This document shows, one piece after another, positions 12,601 through 24,600 of a stretch of 64,000 bases of DNA (positions within the stretch are counted from its first letter, which is position 1; every line of letters begins with the position of its first letter). This DNA comes from Apostichopus japonicus (Eukaryota > Echinodermata > Holothuroidea > Aspidochirotida > Stichopodidae). Location: positions 7,544,001 through 7,608,000 of the forward strand of contig NC_092566.1 of assembly GCF_037975245.1 (NCBI RefSeq). Reading direction: 5' to 3'. The notes under the pieces are model-generated. The model had not been told where the DNA came from, searched no databases, and saw only the letters and a program-made list of their open reading frames with translations. The translations under genes were made by a program, and so were the position numbers.

Positions 12601-15600
12601 GAACACAAAAGTCATTACAATCGTTTCCTTGCAGGGAAGCAAATGTCTGTTGCTGAGTGTACAGTATGTGTAGGATACGGTCAGTTTCTATGTGACATCT
12701 GTTATCTTCTGTATCTGGCATGTCAACTTGAGGTACGGTTCCATATTTAAGCTGGGTTCCGGTCTTTTCATGGATATGTCATCTGCAGTTGGTTAGGATG
12801 TGGAAAGAGTGGTACTGCATACATGTTCAGTGGCGGAGCTAGGGGTATTGGTCAGAGGGGGCGAGAATGGTCTGTAGGGGGGCTTTCGACACTATCTAAG
12901 CGGAGTGCCACCACAGGTTGGTGCGGAGCGTACAGACATATTTTGAGTAAAGGTACTCCCTAGATCGCCGGAAATGACCCTTTCCAGGCCTTGCTAATTT
13001 GCAGGTAAAAGAAGAATAAATAGGTGTCATCGCCATTTTGTCAGAAAATTACACCAACAAATGTGACAATTGTCAATAGGTATTTGAGAGCGCAATAAAA
13101 AAGTCAATAATCGCGAATAAGTGAAAAGTGGTAAAAAGCTGAAAAGGGCGCCAGCAGTCCATTTGTGTCCGTGGGGGGGGGGGGGGAGGGGGCATCCGCC
13201 CCCTCTGACTATATGGACGCACTGCCACTGTCTGGGAATTATTTGGGAGATTCAGAACTAAGAGGAAAGTACATGTATTTAAATACTTCGGAGCAATTAT
13301 TAGCATTTTTAACTATCAATACTGATGACCATTAATTCACTTTAAGAATGCCATTCTTCATCCAATAACATTCCATCAATGTAAATCAGGTCGGATGTAT
13401 GCCGCATGGCATGCAAGCTAGCTGTGCAGCTCCACGCTGAGCTGTGCATGGTATGAAGTAACTTCAAAATTAGTCAGGTATTTTTACAGAAGCACAGTGT
13501 TCTAGGCAGTTTTATCGGACTGATAGCAATAATGAAGCAATGTGCTTTTCCCATGTACAATAAATGAAAATTGCAATATTTCAGGGTGTTTTCAACAGTT
13601 TTGGGTTAAATTGCATGTTGCTATCTTATTATAAGCAGATCTGTGTAGGATGTTGATTGGTACAATTTTATATCATCTCCTCACTTCCCTGTCACCTCAC
13701 AACAACCGTACTCTGGCAAGAGCATGCACACTTTTAGTATTGTCCTCTCACTGTGACCATTAAAGTCTTCTGACCTACTTCGCATTCTACCAAGGGATCC
13801 TGACATTGGTAACTCATAGGAGCTATACTTCAAGGCCTTACTTTTAACCTTGCGGCTTGTGGGGCACACTTCTTCACATAGTTCTTTTATTTGGACATTT
13901 TTGGGGAATCTTTCATATTGTTGGGTTTTGCCATAACTCACTTATTCTTTTAGTATGTGGACCAGCTATACTTTGTGTGAAATTATATCTGGTGCACTCA
14001 CTCCCCTCATTCTTGTCCTCAGGTGTGACAGAACAATGTACTAGAACCCTATCCTATATATGGTACCAGTTCCTAGTACACATGATCACATGTACCCACT
14101 TTCTCACCTACTTACAGTACAGTAGTTTATCTACTTACATTAGCAATGCATTCCACTGTGTAAATTGCCTACACTGTAGGTTTCTTTTATAAAACTACTT
14201 CATTTTTATACAATATATATGTGTCGTAAAGCAATCTGAATATCGTAGTCACACTGAAGTCTACAGCAAAGGTGTGATATTTCCATGTACAGTTTATATG
14301 TAGGAGGAGCTTTTATTACTTTGTGATATTGTAAGCAAGCAAGGGAAACAGAAATGTGGTGTCTTGTTTTACTGTTATTAGGTAATATAACGATACCAGT
14401 TGCATTACATGTCTTGAACTTTGAACAAATCAAATTTTAGTACAGGTGCATTTGCCTGTGTGTTAGAATGATCGGTCTTTACGTATCACATGGCCAAAGT
14501 TTAAACTTCTTTTATGCATATATACTGCAATATTCTAGGTCCTAGTTGTAAGTTGAGTATGATTCACCTTGTTATAATACATTATGCGCCCACTTTCTTC
14601 AAGGAGGGCAAGAGTGGGTGGGACAAGTGCCCCCAAAATATGTTTGATGCCCACCTGATACCCCCCCCCAATGAAATTTGCCATGTCCAAAATAAATCCG
14701 AATCATGAAGATACACAACTTTTTCACTTCTACTAACTAGTATAATTGATTACGTCTTCCTCCAAAGTTTTTCTGATTTGTAGCTGATCTCATGTCCTTG
14801 GCTTGGCGCTCTGGGGCCTCCCACTGGGACCTCCATCACCAGTTCGCAATATCTGCATTCTGTGCCTTCATGTTGCTCCCATGTTGTTGTGCCCCTCCCC
14901 CCCCCCTGTGCTCCCTGCACCTTCCAAATGTCTGGCTATGCCACTGTGGGTCAACGATAAAATTGATATTTAACCATATATTTTGCCATATATGTAGTAC
15001 TACTCTAAATCAGATAATGGATTCAAAAGTGTACAGGATATATAGGTTCAGCTTGTTGGAAACTCTCTTTATCTCAGGCTACCCGTCACTCTTTTCAGAA
15101 ATCTAAAGTTATGCTGGTTCAAATATATATAGCATTTAGCTATATTTAACTAGTGATTGAATTATCCTCACTGATAAACATTACACTCATGCTTACCATT
15201 TTATACAATAGTAATTTACGCTCATTTCAAAATAAATTGTAGAATGTACCAGGCCTGCTTGTACAATGAGCAAGAGTGTTGTCTGTGTTGGTTTTCAATT
15301 TTACCATGAACCTATCAATTATTATTCAAATATAAAATTGTACATGATTGAACTATGACACTCTCCTAGATGCTTTCTTCAACCAATTGAAGATAAAGCT
15401 AAAACTTGCAAACTTGTACCAATAATCCAATATCAATCATTCCTCAACATTTTATTGCCCAGACCCTTCTTTTTGATATCTATTTTAGTGTTAAAATCAC
15501 ATGCAAAAGCCAAATGGGAAAATTTCCAAATTTTCAATCATAACTTGAAAAGAAACACGACAAAAAAAGAAAAGAAAAAAAAAGCCAATGATATATATAT

Positions 15601-18600
15601 ATTGTCTGGTATTTTTGTTATTATATTATTGACTGACATAGAAATTGATCAGTAATGTAACTCGGAAAGCTGCTTAAAAGCATTAATTGACAGTGATGCC
15701 ATGCTGTAACTTATTTCAGATTTCTTTAGTTTTAAAAGTCATCTCAGATTAAAATGAAAACAGGAGCAGCTTTGATTTGGTTGGTTATCAGTAATGTCAA
15801 TTACTGTGCAAATCATTCCTATGATGACTGTACTGTATTCATGCGCATTCTTTTGCATAATTCTTTTCTTTCTAATCCTCGCAGGTAGCATTCCTGAATG
15901 GCTTACGGGAAGCCTGATCCGTGTCGGGCCTGGAAAGTTCACCGTCGGACCTCATAAATTCAAACATTGGTTCGATGGCATGGCCGTACTACATAAATTC
16001 AGCTTCAAGCAAGGTATGACACGGTTTTGCCAGGATTTTGGAGGATGGTATTGATCTTTTGGCAGATTGCTTTTGAATTTTTATGTCCTAGTATGTGAAA
16101 TGTCTAGACAACCAAGTTTTTGTCCGCACAACCAAAACCAGGTGCGAAGTATATCTGGTGGACGATCAGTCTCATATAGATCGCATTCAGATTGCAGTTT
16201 AATGAAATAGCGCCCCCAAATAGGTAAATATATAATTGGTATCACCCCTGTATCTCTCCCCCCCCCCTTAGCTGGTGTTTTTTACACCTTCATCAGTGTA
16301 TATATAATGGTCCTTCTTATATTTGCTACATTTTGGTCGGAACGACCAAAATGTAAGGCCTGGAAGAAATGCTTAATAATTTGCCCTGCCATAGATGTAC
16401 CACAGGCTGCCTGCCATGTTGCTGTCATGTATTTTTGACACTTTTACTAAATACATAACATGTTAAAAACAATATTATAATTGATCTGTACATGAAACAG
16501 GTCAAACAGCGCTGTTTTCAGATCTTTAACTTTGGGCTGCCGCAGTTTATATAGCTTGTCTTAGGTTGTTGTGTGATTCTTGTGAAGTATTAAGATGTCA
16601 AGACCCACAAATGAACTTTAACAAGTATCTAGGCTGATAGCAGTCTGAACTCATACATGTGAATAATTTACTAGCCATACTCCCTGTCTTTGACAAAGAA
16701 GAAAGGATAACAGATCTTTTGCATTCAGTGCATGTTTCAAACCAGTACATATATGTTTTGATACATCTTTCATTCTCGTTGCTAGGGTAATTGGCATACT
16801 TGAATAGGCTGAGAAAGTTTCAAGATAAAGGTCACAAAAAGCAGTGCAGTGCATTTGACATGAAGAGGCACTTGAGATTCCTTCAATAGAACTGGGCTTT
16901 TGTAAGGTTCGGATATAAAATGTCTGTTTGGTCTCAGTTTCCTTAAGTAGCCTCGCGTGGCGAAAACTTTGGTGTGATTTCTAGGCAGATTTATAAAGCG
17001 CACGTACTGGTTGAAGAAAACTATTCCAAATGTGCTCTATGGTTAGACACATGTTTAGACAAAATGCTAAAGGCACAATGCCCATTATGGCATTCAAAAT
17101 TATCCTGATCGCAACCTATATCGTTAGCAATTAGCTAAAGATAAATGACAGGAGAAATAAATTCCTCAAAAGAGCTTGATTGTTTCTCACAGATTAAAAC
17201 ATTGAAAGATTTTTCAAAAGTTTACTCTGCAGGCTAGTCAATGTACGATTCGTGGATGTATGATTTGAGCACATCCGCATGTTGACTGGAGCAAAATCCA
17301 TCATATTGACTACTGATTTGTCATGCATATGAAGCATGCCATTAGAAGATCTAGTAAAAAAATGAGTTGTTTGCTCAGTGAAGGCGATTTGTGTGATACA
17401 GTATGTTCTATACCCTTCTTGACCAAGCAGGGGTGAACTGTAGCATCCACGATGATATGATTCCATCTTCTTTTTCGTTTGAGAGACGGTACACATTGCG
17501 TCTGTCTAAAAAGGTTAATAAAAGTGAAACACCACTCTTTATCCCCTTCCTAACATCTCATTTATATAGAATAGATAAACTGGAACTTGTTGAACCAACT
17601 TTGTAATAAGGTCAGCTGTTTATCCCTTCACATCCTTTTAAATACCTAGTATCACACTTTATGTTTGGTTTAACGAATAACGGTCATACGCACGAATGCC
17701 GTGTTAGTCACCGGCCACTCGAAATGTATTGCGTTGTGCACCGTCACTCGAACGCAGAAAGAAAGGAGCAGTGACCCCTCGAACGGAAACACGAACGGTG
17801 GATCAATGACCAGTTGTGGTGACGACTCCAGTGGCCATCTCACTCAGATGTGTAGTTAATTTTTATCAGTTAGTTATGCTCTGCTATTGGTTAATTTGAA
17901 GTCAGTCATTTCACAATCATTGTATTAATATGAAAATAAAATAAAATTGTTAGCAAACTGCCTATCCACTTGAGAGCCTGTGTAAGAGAATGTGTAAAAG
18001 TAAGTTGGCCTGACTAACTTTTCTTCTGTCCCCACCTCCTCCTTCTCCCCTTGTTCCCCCCCCCCCCAAATCACTCATCTTCCCATAGCTCTCTTCCACC
18101 TTTTTTTCTCCACACCTTTCTGTACAAGTTTGTCCTTCTCCAGTTGATTCCCTACTCCCTTCCCTTAATGCTCTCTTTGTCCCTCCACTGTTTATCTCGT
18201 ACATCTCCTCTTCCCCTGTTGGTTTCCTTCTTTCTTCTCTCCATCCCTTGTCTACTAATCCCCTTTCATCCATCTTTTTGTGTTCACCATTGCTCATTAA
18301 CCTGTCTGTATTCTGTGCGTGTTTTTGTCCCTTCTGTTACTGTTACTTTTGTCATTTAGCCTTTGAAGAAGATCCTGCTAGGATCGAAACTTCAGACCAA
18401 CTTACTTTTACACATGTATTAATATGAACAGACGTATCCATGTAATAGCTCAATGGAGATGTAGGTACAGGTGGGGTCACCAGTGGTCGGGCACCAGAAG
18501 AGGTTGGGGACGGGTTAGGTGTAGATGAATTTAATTTTAGGAAATGGGTGGAGGTGAGAGAGTGGGTGTACTCATATCCTTGCAAACTGTATGTGTTTTG

Positions 18601-21600
18601 AAATGTCAGCAGTAAATTGATTCTTTTCTGTTGACACTCGGTTTTTTTGGGCTGTGAGGATAGAGTTTTGTATGTGGAGTGTAGCCCAGTTTTGAAGTGC
18701 ACATGGCGGATACAAGGTAACATGTAAAATTCTTCAAACGGAGAATTGATGGAAATAGAGGGGAGAATGGTGGTTTAGCAGGGTGGCATTAATCAAATGT
18801 CAGAGGATATGGAGGAGGGTGGGGGGGGGGCAGGGAAGAGATCATAGGAAGGTGTGAGCTTGAAACTTTAGACCTGTATCATTCTAATAGTAATAATACA
18901 TACCTAACAGCTTATAACAAAGCACAGGTATGTAAATATAGGTTATTGACCTAGATGCACCTTCACATGAACGTCAGTTTTGTTTGTGTTCACATTTTCA
19001 GGAGCGGTTTTTTACCAAAATAAATTTCTACAAAGCGACTCATACCTAGAATCCCTCAACAAGACTTACCATGCCAAGACCGAGTTTGGTACAGCAGCCA
19101 TGGCGGATCCATGTAAATCCCTTTTCCAAAAATTCATGGCCTGGTTTGCTCCGGCAGTTCTGTCTTCCGACAATAGCAACGTTAATCTATTTGAAGCTGC
19201 AGGCGACTTTTGGGCAACCGGAGAGACTGCTCGAACGTACCAAATAGACAGCGAAAGTCTCGATACTGGGGAAAAGGTGTGTTTTCATATGATCTTGTAA
19301 CATCTAGGGATCACACAGTTTAAACAGTGTAAATAGGATCACATATTTTCAATTGATCTCGTACATAAACTGAGATTGCACAGGTGAAACATTTGTGATA
19401 GGAATGACATATGGATGAAAGCTTAAAGCCGTGTTATCAATGGGATTACACAGCTCCAAATATCTTGTTATACATATCAGTTTAAACTTGTGAAAGGGAT
19501 CACACAGTTCAAAATATCTTGCCATAGGGATCACAAATCTCAAACGTGGTTGTCATAGGGATCACACAGTCAACACTATTATACAGGTTACACAACTATC
19601 TTGTCATAGGGATCATCACACAGCTCAAACCATCTTGTCATTGGGATCACACAGCTCAAACCATCTTGTCATAGGGATCACACAGCCGAAACCATTTCTT
19701 ATAGGGATCACACAGCCCAAACCATGTTGTCATAGGGATCACACAGCTCAAACCATCTTGTCATAGGGATCACACAGCCCAAACCATGATGTCATAGGGA
19801 TCACATAGTGCAAACCATCTTGTGATAGGGATCACACAGCCCAAACCATGCTGTCATAGGAATCCCACAGCTCAAATTATCATGTCATAGGGATCACATA
19901 GCTTAAACTATCTTGTGATAGGGATCACATAGCCCAAACCATGTTGTCATAGGAATCCCACAGCTCAAATTATCATGTCATAGGGATCACATAGCCCAAA
20001 CCATGTTGTCATAGGAATCCCACAGCTCAAATTATCATGTCATAGGGATCACACAGCCCAAACCATGTTGTCATAGGGATCAGACAGCTCAAATTATCAT
20101 GTCATAGGGATCACACAGCCCAAACCATGTTGTCATAGGGATCACACAGCTCAAATTATCATGTCATAGGGATCACATAGCTCAAATTATCTTGTCATAG
20201 GGATCACATAGCTCAAATTATCTTGTCATAGGGATCACACAGCCCAAACCATGTTGTCATAGGGATCACACAGCTCAAATTATCATGTCATAGGGATCAC
20301 ACAGCCCAAACCATGTTGTCATAGGGATCACACAGCTCAAATTATCATGTCATAGGGATCACATAGCTTAAACTATCTTGTCATAGGGATTACATAGCTC
20401 AAATGATCATGTCATAGGGATCACATAGCTCAAATGATCATGTCATAGGGATTACATAGCTTAAACTATCTTGTCATAGGGATCACACAGCTCAAATCAT
20501 CATGTCTTGTAACAGGGGTTGCTCACATCAAACTGTGCACTGTTCAATCTCTCTGGTAGCAGGATGATTTAATTACTTGTTTATTTATTTATTTATTCAT
20601 TCATTTTATTTTTGTTTGCTTACTGTAGGTTGATTTTACAAAGAGAGTCAAACTTCATACAGCCACAGCTCATCCTCACACTGACAGCGATGGAACCATA
20701 TTCAACCTAGGGACTTTGTTCTTGTACAAGTCAATGTATGAGTTTTTCAAGGTATCACCTAAGCGAGGTAAGGATAGCAAAGCAGATCTAAAAGAGAACA
20801 CTCCTCAGGCATTAGAAACAATAAGTTATAAGTAGTGAGAAAATGATTTTGCATGTTCCCCCTCCCTTAACTGTTCTGCAACCTACATTTAAAGCATTTA
20901 CTGAACCTATGCATATTGGTTAAGTGTTTGGATAAGTTTCTCCATTCCCTTCCCCTGCGCCTTCCCCCGCCCCTTCCCTCCCCTTCCCTGGAATCTACTA
21001 TTCTAAAGATTTTGTGCACATGTCTCTCTCTTGCTGCTTTTGTCTGTGGAAGTGAACTCACCCAAATGACTAAAACTGATTTAACAATGACATGCTTTCT
21101 CTCCTTTTCTCAAAAGTTTTATTTTTCTCTTAGATTGCTCTTTCATAATTATTTTTCTTCCCCCGCGGCAGGGCCAGACAACCAAGTCGAAGTTAAATCC
21201 ATAGGGACCTTGATAGCATCATACCCCAATCCGTCCTATTACCACAGCTACGGAATGACCGAAAATTACTTTATCCTAGTCGAACAGCCTCTCTTTGTCA
21301 ATTCGTTAAGGCTCGCCTTCGGAGGACTCTTCCGTTACAGCTTCGAGGACGCCACGTACTTTGACGATCGTAAAAAGACCGTCATCCGTGTTTTCTCCCG
21401 AAAGACTGGCAAAAGCCTCGTTACGAGGTACAAGTACACTGCTGATCCATTATTCCTATTTCATCATATCAACGCTTACGAGGAGGACGACCACATAGTG
21501 TTCGATGTAGCCGCCTACGACAATCCTTCCATTATCAAGCAAACTTATTTTTCTAATCTGGCATCTCCATCAGAACCGCCACCCGAGTCGTCAGTAAGAC

Positions 21601-24600
21601 GATTTGTACTTCCTCAGCATATGGTAAGCAGTCGGCAACTATCATCGGCATTTCTATTGCTGTCATTTTCAGAAATTTATATCAATGTCGGATTATTTTA
21701 TTTTAACGAGTTGTATACATGTTATACTTTTGCATATTCCCCCCAACCCCTCCCCTGTAAAGAATCCCTGGACTGGACCATCTTTTGCCCAATGTATGAT
21801 GGAAGGTGACGCCACGGCCTCCCCCCACCCTTTCCCCCCTAAATCTTTGCCCACACCACTGTCCAGTTCATAACCTCATTAGGAACGTCATCCTCTTCAT
21901 CTGGTCAACACTGCTGCTGTACAGTGTTGTTGAGCTGGGTACTTGGGAACTGGGAGAGGGGGATGTTTAAAATGACTTTAATCACCACTGTTGCAGTGCA
22001 ATGACGATGAGTCAGGTGCCTTCACATTCCTCAGTATTTTAGAAAGTGGTCAGATGCCGAGGTACAGGCTGGTCCGTCGCATGGGGGCGATAAGCGGTGG
22101 CCCAGCGAGCAGGTATGGGTGCGATAGTTACATGCCCGACTCGTAATGCAGACACCCAGCGAAAAGAGAGGGCTTGACAAAGAGAAATAGACCGACAAAG
22201 AGAAGGGATATTGATTGGTTGATTGATTGATTGAAGGTTGATTGATCATGGATAGGGTTTCAAATGAACTTTTAAAATTGACTTCCTAATGCTGGGCCTG
22301 ATTATCACTAAGCTAAACAAAACTTTATCCATTGTTTCTGTTTCTTGCCATTTCACTTCGTCCTTATAAATCTATTTTTCTGTTTCTTCCTGTTGTGAAT
22401 ATGGTACGTTCGTATTAAAACTCTTATCTGTTTTCCTCTCCTAGGAGGGCAAAGTCTCTGACGATCTCAACAAACTGTCGTATACTTCTGCCACTGCTGT
22501 CATCAAGATAGATGGCAGTGTTCATTGTACACCGGAAATACTATGCCACGAATGTGGGTATACCCAAACTGGGGTTTTTAAATGGCACAGCAGAAATAGC
22601 TGTCTGTCATCAATGTGATTTAACAACATCTTAGGTAGGAGAAATTAGTTAAACAGAACTTCAGTCGTAAGGCACGATCCTCTCTCCCAACTGACGATCT
22701 TCACAGGTGTTTAGTTATATATTCCGACGCATAAAATTTCGAAGTTTACAGTGAGATCTGTTTCTCACTATAAAAGAACTGCAGTGACCTTTTGTGGTTA
22801 ACCATCGCAGTGAATGAAAAGACCAAGGAGCATTGTTCTTACTTGGTTTGTCGGCTCAGTATTTACTGGTAGAATTAGAACGTTGTTCAAATCAGTTTGA
22901 TTTAGATTATTGCAAGGCTCTTTCCTTTGATTAACTGATATGCTCGATAAATGTATCTGAACTTTTGTGTCTACAGCTACTCAAAAGAAGTGCTTCATTA
23001 TTAAAGCTATGATCAGATAAATAAAAAACACACCGTGAAGAAAATTTTCTGAAAGTTTCTCTGCTACCCTGTATCGCTATGGCGATTTGAATCATCACGT
23101 AGGTCATATTAAGCCTTAAACAAGGATGACTTTATACAGAATTTTAGTCTTGAGATGTTATAGTCCAAGAAAAAAAGGAAGTAAAAAACCGTCTTTTATC
23201 CGGAAATATGTTACATCACTGGAATGTAATGAGGTCAGCTCCTCAGTGTAGGCCTAAATAGTAAAATGTTAATCCAAGTATTTTCATAAATTCTAAAAAC
23301 ATCTTCTTTTAAGATCATACATACAACAGAGAGCTCAGTTTGATGGCATTCAAGGTCATTTCTCCTTGGCCAAATTTGTAATGCAATATAACAAGTTACA
23401 TGAGGCTGTTAGACTATGTAGTCCAGCCACTTCCATTGATGAACCTCAGCTGATGTGAAAAGGTCATATCTCAAATGAGTTAATAGCATGTATGATTAAT
23501 GTAAAAAGGTCCAGTTATGTAATAGAACCCCCCACTAACCCTGATCATTTTCCACTTTTCCACCGCAGCGCTAGACCTTCCCAGGATTAATTACGATTAC
23601 AACGCAAGGAAGTACAGATATGCCTATTTTGTGGGAAATTTCCTCCCAAGTGAATCGTCACCGCTTAATGTAAGTCTTGCTAAGAATAGGAAAACATCTT
23701 ATCTCCGTTTCATTTTTTAACCGCTACTCTGTGTGTATTAGCCTTTCTTCATCTCAACTCTTTGATTCAAATTTGTTAAGTTCTTCATCTCCTCAATTTT
23801 TTCATAGGTTTTCTAACTTATTTCGGTTTGTAGTAACGTAGACTTCTAGTCACAAAGTTCGTTTTGATTGTTTTTAGATGCCACACTCACCTGAAGACCA
23901 CCTTCATTGGCACTAATGGGTATAATACAAAATCATACAAAATAATCAGACAGCATGACATTGCACTTTTTTGGGTCAAAATTTTGGCCCATTCGCCATG
24001 GTCAAGCAAACCGGAAATACATACATGTAGATATCTCCGTTTACTCTGTGTACATTTCTTGTTTTAAACGCTAGTCAAGCACATTACATGTTGGAGAAGA
24101 CGGCATGACCTTTCCATTCCATAACTGTACATTAAGGGTTTATGACGGCCGATATGTTTGACCCAATCGCCATGCCTGTCCCTATACACCATTACAGAAT
24201 GTCTGTTGTAGACGACACCAATTCAGGTCTCTCCTTCTCTCGCTATTCAAATTAAGTTTTAATAGTAGCGGGAGATGCTCTAATTTACACATTTGTACGT
24301 ATTTAAGATCCTCCTGCAAGCAGGAACTCGCGAAGAGCCTCATTGGCTTATCAAAGCCGCAAGCTGACCAAAATCAGTCTCTTACATTCATATTCAACGT
24401 CCATGATTATGAATTGTCAATTGTCAACAACTCTTTAACTGGACGACATACATTAATCTTGGAGTGACTCGAACCGGGGACCTTATGATTGAAAGGCACC
24501 GGCGTTAACCACTGAACTAACACTCCTGTGCTAACACTCCTTAACAAAACTGCTTAACACTCCATTTAACAAGAACCCATTGAGTCATTTACTTTCATTC

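Noticed and set aside
16327-16355. MicroRNA precursor
   Set aside because: The stem is only 13 bp with a 3-base loop; flanks do not extend the pairing.
18051-18359. 102-codon + frame rich in Ser, Leu and Pro
   Set aside because: It is the C/T-rich interior of the 17990-18415 element, without homology.
19337-20508. CRISPR array
   Set aside because: Units are directly adjacent with no unique spacers, and the host is a eukaryote.
20916-21809. 297-codon + strand frame as a gene of its own
   Set aside because: Only 21172-21623 is family-like; the rest is intron sequence read through the acceptor and donor of exon 5.
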